Assembly (NCBI RefSeq): GCF_016735495.2
Contig: NZ_JAERQY020000001.1
Coordinates: 1,612,001-1,676,000, forward strand
Reading direction: 5' to 3'
Length of the DNA: 64,000 nt
Source: Lysobacter sp. MMG2
GTDB lineage: Bacteria > Pseudomonadota > Gammaproteobacteria > Xanthomonadales > Xanthomonadaceae
The notes beneath the pieces were generated by a model. It worked only from the letters and a program-made list of their open reading frames with translations, was not told the origin of the DNA and ran no database searches. This document shows, in pieces, positions 38,020 through 46,404 of the stretch (its first letter is position 1; each line of letters opens with the position of its first letter). A program made the translations under genes and the position numbers.

Positions 38020-39396
38020 TTACTTCAACGGCTCCCGACGCGGCAGCGCCTTCAACGGCTCCATCGTGTCCATGTCCCAGTCGGCGGGCACGAACGCCTG
38101 GCGCGTTTCCTTCTGCTTCGGATAACCGCCCACCTGCTCCTGGCTGTCGATGATGCGGCCACGGCCTTCGATGGTGTCGGCGAGGATGCGGCGGTCCACG
38201 TCGTCGCGATCCCACGGACGCGCACCGGCATTGGCGATCACCGCGTCCTGCACCTTCGCCGACGGCAGCAGCGTCACGCCGAACGGCAGCGCGGGTGCGC
38301 GCTTGGTCGCGGCGACGTCGATCGGCGTGGTGGTGTAGCGGCCCTGCTGCGGCAGCGGATTGCCCAGGCGATCGACCGCGAGGTTGTCGTCCAGGTAGAC
38401 GTCCACGTCGCCGGAACCGCCCACGCTGAAGAATGCGACGTCTTCCGTCGAGATCCCCGCGCGCATCACGTTGCCGCGCGCGATCACCTGCCCGCGCGAG
38501 TACGGATGGCCCAGCCACTCCTCGGCGATGAGGTTGTAATGCACGCCGCGCTGGCCCGGATCGTAGATGAGGTTGTTGAGAACCTGCCCACGCGCGCCGC
38601 CCTTGAACAGCGGGTTGCGCTCGTAGTTGTGCGCGTAGAGGTTGCCAACGATCAGCACGTCGTTGACGTGGTCGTGGATGAGCGAGCCCTTGGAATGCTC
38701 GCCCTTGGGGTGCGTCGCATTCGCCAGGCCCTCGGCGATGATGTTGTTGCTGAAGGTGATGCGGCGCGAGGCCGCGTCCATCCACGCCTTCTCGTCCTCG
38801 CCGTGGAAGCGCGTGCTCGACGCCGACAGGTTCTCGTCCGTCGCCCAGGTCAGCGAGCAGTGGTCGACGATCACGTCGCGCGCACCGCGCACGGTGGTGA
38901 TCGCATCGATATCGCCCGACCACTTCGGCATCGCGCCGTCGCCCGGTCGCATGCGGATGTGGCGCACCACCACGTCGTGCGTGGCGATGGTGAGGCCGCC
39001 CTTGATGAAGGTGATGCCCGGCTGCGGCGCGGTCTGGCCGGCGATGGTGAGGAAGGGCTCGGTGATGCGCAGCTCCTTCATGCCCAGGTCGATCACGCCG
39101 CCGACTTCGAACACGACGATGCGCGGACCCGGCGTCGCCAGCGCCTGCGCGAACGAGCCCGGCCCGCTGGCCGCGAGCGTCGTCACGCGGATCACCTGCC
39201 CGCCGCGACCGCCCGGCGTATGCGCGGCCCAGCCCTGCGCGCCCGGAAACGCCAGCGGCCCTGTCCCTTGGGACAACGAGGTCTGCGCCGCCTGCACCGC
39301 CAGCGATACGCCTCCGACCACCGCTCCGGCCAGCAGCGCCCCCGCTGCCGCCCGTGCAAACCGCGTAAAAACGCCCCTTCCGCGCTGCTGCCCCAT
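38020..39396 (-). CDS. Second secreted pectate lyase (PL1 beta-helix)
   Basis: A 458-residue protein with a signal peptide (AGALLAGAVVGGVSLAVQAA) and a beta-helix: FEVGGVIDLGMKELRITEPF, ATHDVVVRHIRMRPGD, DHCSLTWATDENLSASSTRF, NPLFKGGARGQVLNNLIYDP. It resembles pectate trisaccharide-lyase-type PL1 enzymes, distinct from the lyase at 34544. It is on the opposite strand from, and divergent with, the hydratase-TRAP operon, with the operator-like site at 39444 between them. Probably cleaves homogalacturonan in the periplasm or outside. Confidence 0.9.
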   Translation of the reverse strand: MGQQRGRGVFTRFARAAAGALLAGAVVGGVSLAVQAAQTSLSQGTGPLAFPGAQGWAAHTPGGRGGQVIRVTTLAASGPGSFAQALATPGPRIVVFEVGGVIDLGMKELRITEPFLTIAGQTAPQPGITFIKGGLTIATHDVVVRHIRMRPGDGAMPKWSGDIDAITTVRGARDVIVDHCSLTWATDENLSASSTRFHGEDEKAWMDAASRRITFSNNIIAEGLANATHPKGEHSKGSLIHDHVNDVLIVGNLYAHNYERNPLFKGGARGQVLNNLIYDPGQRGVHYNLIAEEWLGHPYSRGQVIARGNVMRAGISTEDVAFFSVGGSGDVDVYLDDNLAVDRLGNPLPQQGRYTTTPIDVAATKRAPALPFGVTLLPSAKVQDAVIANAGARPWDRDDVDRRILADTIEGRGRIIDSQEQVGGYPKQKETRQAFVPADWDMDTMEPLKALPRREPLK

Positions 39397-39443
39397 CCGT
39401 ACTCTCCCCGAGTCGTGCGCCGAGTGTAGACCCCGATTGTCAA

Positions 39444-39459
39444 TGACACCGGTTTCCTA
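39444..39459. promoter_or_regulatory. Putative LacI-family operator between pectate lyase and hydratase
   Basis: TGACACCGGTTTCCTA lies 48 bases upstream of the second pectate lyase start on one side and 44 bases upstream of the hydratase start on the other. It shares TGACACCGGTT with the site before kduI (44474-44488). Confidence 0.65.
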
Positions 39460-39502
39460 TACAACAGTTCCAATCAGTCGATCTGCAGGGGACAGCCGCC
39501 GC

Positions 39503-40354
39503 ATGGACAGACACGCGCCCGACGCGGGCAGCGCCGACAGTGCAACGATCGCCCGGCGGCTGGTGGACGCGCGCCGGCAGGCGCAGGCGCTGCCCCAGTA
39601 TCCGGGCGAAGTCCCGCAGACGCTGGCGGCGGGCTATGCCTGCCAGGACGAAGCCATCGCGCTGTGGGGACGGCCGGTGGTGGGATGGAAGGTCGGCAAG
39701 ATTCCGGCCGACTGGGAAGCGAAGCTGGGCGAGGAACGGCTGGTCGGGCCGATCTTCGAAGGCGCCGTGCAGGCGCCGGGCGCCAACGACAGTGCAACGC
39801 TCCAGGGTGCGACGTTCGCGGTGATTCCGGGGGGATTCGCCGCGGTGGAAGCGGAGTACGTGTTCCGCATCGGGCACGACGCACCGGCGGACAAGACCGA
39901 CTACACGGCGCAGGAAGCCGCCGCGCTGGTCGACATGCTGATGGTGGGCGTCGAACTGGCCGGCAGCCCGCTGCCGCTGATCAACGTATTGGGGCCGCCG
40001 GTGGTGGTGTCGGACTTCGGCAACAACACCGGGCTGATCCTGGGCGCGGAAATCGAAGGCTGGCAGCGCCTGCCCGCCGAGGACCTCACGTGCGAAACCT
40101 TCATCGACGGCCACCTCGTCGGCGAAGGCGGCGCGGCTTCGATCAGCGGCGGCCTGCTCGCGGCGCTGGCCTTCGCGTTGTCGCGTTGCGCGTCGCGCGG
40201 ATACCCGCTGAAGCAGGGCATGCTGGTGACCACGGGCGCGGCGACCGGCATCCACGACATCGTGGCCGGCCAGCGTTCGCGCATCAGTTTTGGCCGTTGG
40301 GGCGACATCCTGTGCAATGCCGTGGCCGCAACGCCTTCGCAGGAGCACGCATGA
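39503..40354 (+). CDS. 2-keto-4-pentenoate hydratase / FAH-family enzyme in the pectin operon
   Basis: A 283-residue cytoplasmic member of the fumarylacetoacetate hydrolase/MhpD superfamily. Metal-site motifs are visible (AAVEAEYVFRIG with two Glu, then VDMLMVGVELAGSPLP), together with GLLVTTGAATG-like LVTTGAATGIHDI. Relatives hydrate or hydrolyse 2-keto-4-enoic acids. It heads the TRAP transporter operon and overlaps dctP (ATGA). Its substrate here is unknown; a 2-keto unsaturated uronate derivative would fit the context, but this is inference. Start 39503 is preceded by AGGGGACA. Confidence 0.85.
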   Translation: MDRHAPDAGSADSATIARRLVDARRQAQALPQYPGEVPQTLAAGYACQDEAIALWGRPVVGWKVGKIPADWEAKLGEERLVGPIFEGAVQAPGANDSATLQGATFAVIPGGFAAVEAEYVFRIGHDAPADKTDYTAQEAAALVDMLMVGVELAGSPLPLINVLGPPVVVSDFGNNTGLILGAEIEGWQRLPAEDLTCETFIDGHLVGEGGAASISGGLLAALAFALSRCASRGYPLKQGMLVTTGAATGIHDIVAGQRSRISFGRWGDILCNAVAATPSQEHA

Positions 40355-41352
40355 GTGCAGGCACGATGGGACGCCGCCGTTTCCTTGCCGGACTCACCGG
40401 CGCCTGTGCGCTCGGCGCGGCGCCGCTGCTGCGCGCCGACGGCGCCACGCGCGTGCTCACCGCCACCGACGTGCACGTCAAGGATTACCCGACCGTCGAA
40501 GCCGTGCGCTGGATCGGCGAGCAGCTCGAACGCCAGACCGACGGGCGCGTGCGCCTTCGCATGTACCACGCGGGCCAGCTCGGGCGCGAATCCGAGGCGA
40601 TCGACATGGCGCGTTTCGGCGCCATCGACATCACCCGCGTCTACACCGGCGCGCTCAACAACGCTTTCCCGCTGACGCAGGCGCTGTGCCTGCCGTACGT
40701 GTTCGATTCGGTGCCGCACCTGCGCCGCGCGCTCGACGGCGACGTCGGCGCGCAGGTGCTGCACGGCTTCCAGGCACGCGGCCTGGTGGGCCTGGCCATC
40801 TATGACAGCGGCCCGCGCTGCTTCTACAACATCAAGCATCCGATCGTGGAGCCGGCCGACCTGCACGGTCTGAAGATCCGCGTGCCGGTGTCGGACATCT
40901 TCATCCGCATGATGCGTTTGTTCGGCGCCAATCCCACGCCGTTGCCGCTGGGCGAAGTGTTCTCCGCGATGGAGACGCACATGATCGACGGTGCCGAGAA
41001 CAACATCCGCAGCTTCCAGTCCAGCCGCCATTTCGAAGCCGCGCGCTACTGGTCGCACAGCGATCACTCCTATGCGCCGGACGTGCTGCTGATGTCGCGC
41101 CAGACGCTGGATTCGCTGGCACCGCGCGACCGCGAGCTGCTGCTGTCGCTGGCACGCGAATCGGTGCAGGTGATGCGCCGCCTGTGGGCGCAGCAGGAAG
41201 AGCAGGCGCGCAACACCGTCGTCGAGTCCGGCGTGAAGTTCAACGAGGTGGACATTCCCGCGTTCCGCGCCGCCGCGCAGCCGCTGATCGCGCGGTACCG
41301 CCAGGATCCGTCCATCGACGCGCTGTACCGGCGCATCCGCGAGCTTGCCTGA
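40351..41352 (+). CDS. TRAP transporter substrate-binding protein (DctP family)
   Basis: A 333-residue periplasmic receptor with a Tat-like signal (MGRRRFLAGLTGACALGAAP). Family features: VRWIGEQLERQTDGRVRLRM, DLHGLKIRVPVSD with the conserved carboxylate-binding Arg, and GEVFSAMETHMIDGAENN. It captures an organic acid, here probably a uronate or keto-deoxyuronate released from pectin, and hands it to the DctQM membrane subunits. Its start overlaps the hydratase stop by four bases. Confidence 0.92.
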   Translation: MSAGTMGRRRFLAGLTGACALGAAPLLRADGATRVLTATDVHVKDYPTVEAVRWIGEQLERQTDGRVRLRMYHAGQLGRESEAIDMARFGAIDITRVYTGALNNAFPLTQALCLPYVFDSVPHLRRALDGDVGAQVLHGFQARGLVGLAIYDSGPRCFYNIKHPIVEPADLHGLKIRVPVSDIFIRMMRLFGANPTPLPLGEVFSAMETHMIDGAENNIRSFQSSRHFEAARYWSHSDHSYAPDVLLMSRQTLDSLAPRDRELLLSLARESVQVMRRLWAQQEEQARNTVVESGVKFNEVDIPAFRAAAQPLIARYRQDPSIDALYRRIRELA

Positions 41353-41359
41353 GGACTCC

Positions 41360-41878
41360 ATGGCCGACACCGCAATCGCGTTCCCTTCTTCCTTACTGCA
41401 GCGCGTCACCGGGCGGCTGGCCGACTGGGCCATCGCGACCGCCGCGCTGGCGTTGCTCGGCCTGGTGGTCGTGCAGGGCTGGCAGGTCATCGCCCGTTAC
41501 GTGCTCAACGATTCGCCCAGCTGGACTGAACCGGTCACGCTGCTGCTGCTGAGCACGGCAATGAGCCTGGGCGCCGCCGCCGGCGTGCACACGCGCCGGC
41601 ACTTCGCTTTCTCGCTGCTGGCCGAAGCACTCAAGCCGCGTGCGCGGCATGCGATGCACCTCCTGCAGTCGGCGGTGATCGTGCTGATCGGACTGGTGCT
41701 GCTGTACTGGGGCGCCGTGTTGTTCATCGACGGCGTGCACATCCCCACGGCGGGCGCGCCGATGCCCGAGAGCATCGAGTACCTGCCGCTGGCCGTCAGC
41801 GGCGCACTGATGGCGCTGTTCGCGCTGGCACAGATGATCGCCTCGCCCGATGCACCCGCCGCCCCGGAGGCCGACTGA
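41360..41878 (+). CDS. TRAP transporter small membrane subunit (DctQ)
   Basis: A 172-residue protein with four predicted membrane helices (ATAALALLGLVVVQGWQVIA; EPVTLLLLSTAMSLGAAAGV; LLQSAVIVLIGLVLLYWGAV; LPLAVSGALMALFALAQMIA). The motif RYVLNDSPSWTEP is typical of DctQ (usually RYxxN...WTEE). ATG 41360 follows TGAGGAC just after dctP; an upstream ATG at 41345 overlaps the dctP end and is less likely. It links binding protein and DctM. Confidence 0.9.
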   Translation: MADTAIAFPSSLLQRVTGRLADWAIATAALALLGLVVVQGWQVIARYVLNDSPSWTEPVTLLLLSTAMSLGAAAGVHTRRHFAFSLLAEALKPRARHAMHLLQSAVIVLIGLVLLYWGAVLFIDGVHIPTAGAPMPESIEYLPLAVSGALMALFALAQMIASPDAPAAPEAD

Positions 41879-41879
41879 G

Positions 41880-43163
41880 ATGGCCATTGCGATCCTCTTC
41901 AGTGTGTTCGCCCTCCTGCTGGTGATGGGCGTGCCGGTGGCCTTTGCGCTGGCGGCGGCGTCGCTGGCGACGCTGATGTACCTGGACGTTCCGTCGATCG
42001 TGATGGTGCAGCAGGTCTCGGCCGGCTCGGGCTCGGCCAGCCTGATCGCCATTCCGCTCTTCATCTTCGCCGGCGAGATCATGCTGCGCGGCGGCATTTC
42101 CGAACGCCTGATCGGACTGGCGTCCTCGCTGGTCGGACGCATGCGCGGCGGGCTCGGCCAAGTGAGCATCCTGTCCTCGCTGTTCTTCGGCGGCGTGTCG
42201 GGTTCGGCGCTGGCCGACGTTTCGGCGGTGGGCGGCACGATGATCCCGCAGATGGTGCAGCGCGGTTACGACCGCGACTTCGCCGTGAACGTGTGCATCA
42301 CCGCCGCGCTGGTCGCGCTGCTCGTGCCGCCTTCGCACAACCTGATCCTGTATTCAGCCGCGGCCGGCGGCGGGCTGTCGATCGCCGACCTGTTCGCGGC
42401 CGGCATCCTGCCCGCGCTGCTGATGACGGCCACGCTGATGCTCACCTGCTACGCGGTCGCGCGGCATCGCGGGTATGGCGTGGAGATCTTCCCCGGCTGG
42501 CGCGCGGTGGCGCTGCGCCTGGTGTCCGCGTTGCCGGGCCTGGGCCTGGTGGCGCTGATCTTCGTCGGCATCCGCGCGGGCATCTTCACCGCGGTGGAAA
42601 GCGCCGCGATCGCCGTCGTGTACGCGCTGCTGGTCACCAGCGTGCTGTACCGGCAGCTGCACTGGCGCGAGTTCCTCGGCACGGTCGTGCACGCCGCGCG
42701 CAGTGCGGGTGCGATCCTGTTCGTGATCGCCGCCGCCGCCGTGTTCGGCTGGCTGCTGGCCTACCTGCAGGTGCCGGCGGCGTCGGTGGAGTTCCTCACC
42801 GGCCTCACCCAGGACCGCAACCTCATGCTGTTGCTGATGATCCTGGTGCTGCTGGTGCTGGGCACCTTCCTGGACCTGGCGCCGATGATCCTGATCTGCA
42901 CGCCGATCTTCCTGCCGGTGGCGCGCGCCATCGGCATCGATCCGGTGCATTTCGGCGTGATCCTCGTGCTCAAGGGCGGCCTGAGCCTGATCAGCCCGCC
43001 GCTGGGCTCGGTGCTGTTCGTCGGCACGGCCATAGGCAAGATCAGCATCGGCCAGAGCATGCGGACGATCTGGCCGTTCTGGCTGGCCGGGCTGTTCGTG
43101 CTGCTGGTGGTGGCCTTCGTGCCGGCGCTGTCGCTGTGGTTGCCGGCGGCGCTGAAATCGTGA
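41880..43163 (+). CDS. TRAP transporter large permease subunit (DctM)
   Basis: A 427-residue permease with about twelve hydrophobic helices. Family motifs: MGVPVAFALAAASLATLMYL, PLFIFAGEIMLRGGISERLI, SGSALADVSAVGGTMIPQM, VPPSHNLILYSAAAGG and ILVLKGGLSLISPPLG. It uses the sodium or proton gradient to import the ligand captured by DctP. Its ATG at 41880 immediately follows the dctQ stop. Confidence 0.93.
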   Translation: MAIAILFSVFALLLVMGVPVAFALAAASLATLMYLDVPSIVMVQQVSAGSGSASLIAIPLFIFAGEIMLRGGISERLIGLASSLVGRMRGGLGQVSILSSLFFGGVSGSALADVSAVGGTMIPQMVQRGYDRDFAVNVCITAALVALLVPPSHNLILYSAAAGGGLSIADLFAAGILPALLMTATLMLTCYAVARHRGYGVEIFPGWRAVALRLVSALPGLGLVALIFVGIRAGIFTAVESAAIAVVYALLVTSVLYRQLHWREFLGTVVHAARSAGAILFVIAAAAVFGWLLAYLQVPAASVEFLTGLTQDRNLMLLLMILVLLVLGTFLDLAPMILICTPIFLPVARAIGIDPVHFGVILVLKGGLSLISPPLGSVLFVGTAIGKISIGQSMRTIWPFWLAGLFVLLVVAFVPALSLWLPAALKS

Positions 43164-43209
43164 GGGCCCGGGGCGGGCGCGAACCCGGCGGGCGGCTAGA
43201 ATTGCCGGC

Positions 43210-44310
43210 ATGACCGAACCCGCGCCGCGCTCCCGCCGTTCCCGCTCCGCCACCTCGCCGCTGCCCGCGCCGGAGGACGTGACGCTGACGGGCAAGGCGA
43301 CGATCAACGACATCGCGCGGCTCACCGGCGTGTCGAAGAAGACCGTCTCGCGCGTGATCAACAACTCGCCGCTGGTGCATCCGGAGACGCGCGAGAAAGT
43401 GCTCGCGCTGATGAAGCAGCTGGGCTACGTGCCCGACCCGCAGGCGCGCGGGCTGGCCTTCCGGCGCTCGTTCCTGATCGGGCTGGTGTACGACAACCCG
43501 ACCGCGCAGTTCATCGTGAACATGCAGTACGGCGCGCTCGACGCGCTGCGCGATTCGGGTTACGAGCTGGTGGTGCACCCGTGCGATTCCTCCAAGGAGG
43601 ATTACATCGAGAGCGTGCGCCGCTTCGCCCAGCAGCAGAAGCTGCACGGCGTGATCCTGATTCCGCGCGTGTCGGAGGACGAGCAGCTCGCCACGGCGTT
43701 GCGCGAAATCGGCGTGCGTTACGTGCGCATCGCCTCCATTCCGCTGGACCAGGCCGCGAGCATGGTCGTCACGCACGACCGCCAGGCCGGCACGGAAGCG
43801 GCGAATTACCTTGAATCCCTGGGCCATCGCATCATCGGCCTGATCACCGGCCCGCGCCGTTACCGTTCCACCGTCGAGCGCGGCGGCGGTTTCCTGGGCG
43901 GCCTGGACGCGCGCGGCATCGAGCTGTCGCCGGATTACATCTACGAAGGCGGCTACACGTTCGATTCGGGCGTGGCCGGTGCGGAGTACCTGCTCGCCAA
44001 ATCGCCGCGCCCGACCGCCATCTTCGCCTGCAACGACGAAATGGCCGCCGGCGTGTACAAGGCGGCGATGCGGCGGGGGCTGTCGATTCCCGGCGATCTG
44101 TCGGTGGTCGGCTACGACGACAGCCCGCTGGCGTCGCAGCTGTGGCCGGCGCTGACCACGATCCACTCGCCGATCCGCGACCTGGGCCACATGGCCGCGC
44201 AGATGCTGCTGTCCGACGAACCGGCCGCATCGGCCGAGCCGCCCGCCGCGCCGCGCACCGTGACGCCGCACCTGGTCGTGCGCGATTCGAGTCAGCGGCC
44301 GAAGGTCTGA
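43210..44310 (+). CDS. LacI-family transcriptional regulator of the pectin locus
   Basis: A 366-residue repressor-type protein. The helix-turn-helix is at residues 30-52 (ATINDIARLTGVSKKTVSRV) followed by a hinge and a periplasmic-binding-protein fold (RSFLIGLVYDNPTAQFIVNM; PTAIFACNDEMAAGVYKAAM; VVGYDDSPLASQLWPALTTI). It lies between the TRAP operon and kduI. Three matching palindromic sites in the locus are its likely operators, and the inducer is probably a keto-deoxyuronate such as KDG, as for KdgR-type control, but this is inferred. Confidence 0.92.
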   Translation: MTEPAPRSRRSRSATSPLPAPEDVTLTGKATINDIARLTGVSKKTVSRVINNSPLVHPETREKVLALMKQLGYVPDPQARGLAFRRSFLIGLVYDNPTAQFIVNMQYGALDALRDSGYELVVHPCDSSKEDYIESVRRFAQQQKLHGVILIPRVSEDEQLATALREIGVRYVRIASIPLDQAASMVVTHDRQAGTEAANYLESLGHRIIGLITGPRRYRSTVERGGGFLGGLDARGIELSPDYIYEGGYTFDSGVAGAEYLLAKSPRPTAIFACNDEMAAGVYKAAMRRGLSIPGDLSVVGYDDSPLASQLWPALTTIHSPIRDLGHMAAQMLLSDEPAASAEPPAAPRTVTPHLVVRDSSQRPKV

Positions 44311-44314
44311 GCGC

Positions 44315-44447
44315 CCCCTCTCCCCTTGCGGGAGAGGGACAGGCCGCCGGAGGCGGCCAGGTTGAGGGGTAGGACCTCTTGTAAAGGCACGCGCTACGCG
44401 CGCCCCTCTTCGCCCTTTGGGCACCTTCTCCCGCAAGGGGAGAAGGG
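44315..44447. repeat. Family C repeat between lacI and kduI
   Basis: CCCCTCTCCCCTTGCGGGAG begins the left hairpin, with GGCCGCCGGAGGCGGCC in the middle, GTTGAGGGGTAGG, and a right hairpin CTTCTCCCGCAAGGGGAGAA. It ends 26 bases before the kduI operator-like site. Confidence 0.8.
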
Positions 44448-44472
44448 ACAAACGTGCCATGGCCAACCCCTT

Positions 44473-44503
44473 TTGACACCGGTTACCAAAACCCGGCTAT
44501 CAT
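44473..44503 (+). promoter_or_regulatory. kduI promoter with overlapping LacI-type operator
   Basis: A perfect TTGACA (44473-44478) and TATCAT (44498-44503) are separated by 19 bases and lie 58 bases upstream of the kduI ATG. TGACACCGGTTACCA (44474-44488) overlaps the -35 box, so a bound repressor would block RNA polymerase. The same core occurs at 39444 and, inverted, at 31369. Confidence 0.68.
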
Positions 44504-44560
44504 CGCCTCATGACCCCGCCAGGCGCCGTCCGCACTGGCCCGAACCACCGGAGAGGCCCG

Positions 44561-45406
44561 ATGTTCCGCAAGACCTACCACGCCACCCACCCGGACATGA
44601 TGGCCGGCGCCAGCAACGACCAGCTGCGCGAGCGCTACCTCATCGATGGCCTGTTCGTGCCGGGCCAGGTGGTCCTGAACTACTCGCACAACGAGCGCTT
44701 CGTGATCGGCGGCGCCGCGCCGACGACCGCGCCCGTCTCGCTGCCGCAGCAGACCGAGCCGGCCTCCGCCGCCGGCAAGCCGTTCCTGGAACGCCGCGAA
44801 CTGGGCATCGTCAACGTCGGCACGGGCACGGGCTCGGTGACGGTCGACGGCACCGCTTACACGCTGGAGCCCAAGGACGGCCTTTACGTGCCGATGGGCA
44901 GCAGCGACGTGCAGTTCGCGTCGAACGACGCAGCCAATCCCGCCAAGTTCTACCTCGCGTCCACGCCGGCGCATGCGCGCTTCGAGGCCAAGCACATCTC
45001 CATCTCGCAGGCCGTGCCGCTGGAGCGCGGCGCGCTGGAGACGTCGAACGAGCGCACGATCTACCAGTACATCGTCCCGGCGACGGTGAAGAGCTGCCAG
45101 CTGCTGCTGGGCCTGACCATCCTCAAGCCGGGCAGCGTGTGGAACACGATGCCGCCGCACCTGCACGATCGCCGTTCGGAGGTCTATTTCTACTTCGACC
45201 TGGGCGACCAGCGCGTCATGCACTTCATGGGCGATCCGGCCGACATGCGCCACCTGGTCATCGCCAACGACGAGGCCGTGGTGTCGCCGCCGTGGTCCAT
45301 CCACATGGGCTCGGGCACGAAGAACTACTGCTTCATCTGGGCCATGGGCGGCGAGAACCTGGACTACACCGACATGAACCAGCTGGACATCTGCCAGCTC
45401 AAGTGA
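44561..45406 (+). CDS. kduI: 5-keto-4-deoxyuronate isomerase
   Basis: A 281-residue cupin-fold isomerase converting 5-keto-4-deoxyuronate to 2,5-diketo-3-deoxygluconate. Motifs: N-terminal [24 protein letters not shown]-like [11 protein letters not shown], the zinc-binding [17 protein letters not shown] (two His and Glu) and [20 protein letters not shown] (further His). Length matches the family. ATG 44561 is chosen since an upstream ATG (44510) adds an unlike leader and would lie too close to the promoter. First gene of kduI-kduD. Confidence 0.95.
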   Translation: MFRKTYHATHPDMMAGASNDQLRERYLIDGLFVPGQVVLNYSHNERFVIGGAAPTTAPVSLPQQTEPASAAGKPFLERRELGIVNVGTGTGSVTVDGTAYTLEPKDGLYVPMGSSDVQFASNDAANPAKFYLASTPAHARFEAKHISISQAVPLERGALETSNERTIYQYIVPATVKSCQLLLGLTILKPGSVWNTMPPHLHDRRSEVYFYFDLGDQRVMHFMGDPADMRHLVIANDEAVVSPPWSIHMGSGTKNYCFIWAMGGENLDYTDMNQLDICQLK

Positions 45407-45412
45407 ACCCGC

Positions 45413-45535
45413 GTCATGCCCGCGAAAGCGGGCGTCCGTTCGTCCTGAGCGTAGGCGCACAGCGCCGAAGTCGAAGGATGAACGGAGCGGTGCCTGGCAG
45501 TCCTTCGACTTCGCTTCGCCACGCCCGGGACGAAC
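45413..45535. repeat. Family B hairpin plus family A repeat (copy 2) between kduI and kduD
   Basis: GCCCGCGAAAGCGGGC (45418-45433) is a family B hairpin, and directly next to it CCGTTCGTCCTGAGC begins family A copy 2 (45436-45535). The right arm of family A has diverged (TTCGCCACGCCCGGGACGAAC in place of the standard arm; first 20 bases TTCGCCACGCCCGGGACGAA). Two repeat families in tandem fill most of the space in the operon. Confidence 0.85.
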
Positions 45536-45581
45536 ATCGTCTTGCGCGCGATCATCCATTGCATTGAAAGGGGAAGTTTTC

Positions 45582-46337
45582 ATGGCCAATCCGTTCAGTC
45601 TCCAAGGCAAGGTCGCGCTGGTCACCGGCGCCAACACCGGCCTGGGTCAGGGCATCGCGCTCGCACTGGCCGAAGCCGGCGCGGACATCGCCGCCGCCGG
45701 CATCGCGCCGCCGACCGAGACCGAAGCGAAGGTGCGCGCGCTCGGCCGCCGCTTCGTCGCCATCGAGGCGAACCTGTCGAGCCTGGAGCCGATCGACCGC
45801 GTCGTGCGCGAAACGGTCGAAGGCCTGGGCGGCCTGCACATCCTGGTCAACAACGCCGGTCTGATCCGCCGCGCCGACGCGGTGGATTTCACCGAGAAGG
45901 ACTGGGACGACGTCATGAACGTCAACATCAAGGGCGCGTTCTTCATGGCGCAGGCGGCCGGCCGGCAGATGATCGCCAACGGCGGCGGCAAGATCGTCAA
46001 CATCGCCTCGATGCTGTCGTTCCAGGGCGGCATCCGCGTGCCGTCGTACACCGCCAGCAAGAGCGGCATCGCCGGCATCACGCGGCTGCTCGCCAACGAG
46101 TGGGCCAGCAAGGGCATCAACGTCAACGCGATCGCCCCGGGTTACATGGCCACCGACAACACCGCGCAACTGCGCGCCGACGAACAGCGCAGCGCGGAGA
46201 TCCTCGGGCGCATTCCGGCGGCTCGCTGGGGCACGCCGGCCGATCTGGGCGGTGCGGCGGTGTTTCTCGCTTCGCGCGCGTCGGATTACGTCAACGGCGC
46301 GATCCTGCCGGTGGATGGCGGCTGGCTGGCGCGGTGA
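45582..46337 (+). CDS. kduD: 2-deoxy-D-gluconate 3-dehydrogenase (KduD)
   Basis: A 251-residue short-chain dehydrogenase that reduces 2,5-diketo-3-deoxygluconate to 2-keto-3-deoxygluconate with NAD(P)H. Motifs: LVTGANTGLGQGIALALA (cofactor), NNAGLIRRADAVDFTEKDWD (typical KduD), active-site Ser in NIASMLSFQGG and Tyr-Lys in PSYTASKSGIAG, and C-terminal GAILPVDGGWLAR. It follows kduI after a repeat-filled gap; AAAGGGGAAG supports the ATG at 45582. KduI and KduD deliver KDG to KdgK encoded at the other end of the locus. Confidence 0.95.
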   Translation: MANPFSLQGKVALVTGANTGLGQGIALALAEAGADIAAAGIAPPTETEAKVRALGRRFVAIEANLSSLEPIDRVVRETVEGLGGLHILVNNAGLIRRADAVDFTEKDWDDVMNVNIKGAFFMAQAAGRQMIANGGGKIVNIASMLSFQGGIRVPSYTASKSGIAGITRLLANEWASKGINVNAIAPGYMATDNTAQLRADEQRSAEILGRIPAARWGTPADLGGAAVFLASRASDYVNGAILPVDGGWLAR

Positions 46338-46352
46338 TGTGACGCCGTGAAT

Positions 46353-46376
46353 CCTCCCCTGCTTGCAGGGGAGGAG
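46353..46376. repeat. Short family D hairpin upstream of the cupin gene
   Basis: CCTCCCCTGCTTGCAGGGGA starts a hairpin with CTCCCCTGC/GCAGGGGAG arms, equal to the left end of the family D repeat at 55603. Only this arm pair is present. Confidence 0.7.
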
Positions 46377-46404
46377 CGAAGAGCAAGGGAGTGGAGTAAA
46401 CGCC

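Noticed and set aside
44510-44560. Upstream ATG for kduI
   Set aside because: It lies only seven bases after the -10 box and the extra residues are unlike the family N-terminus.
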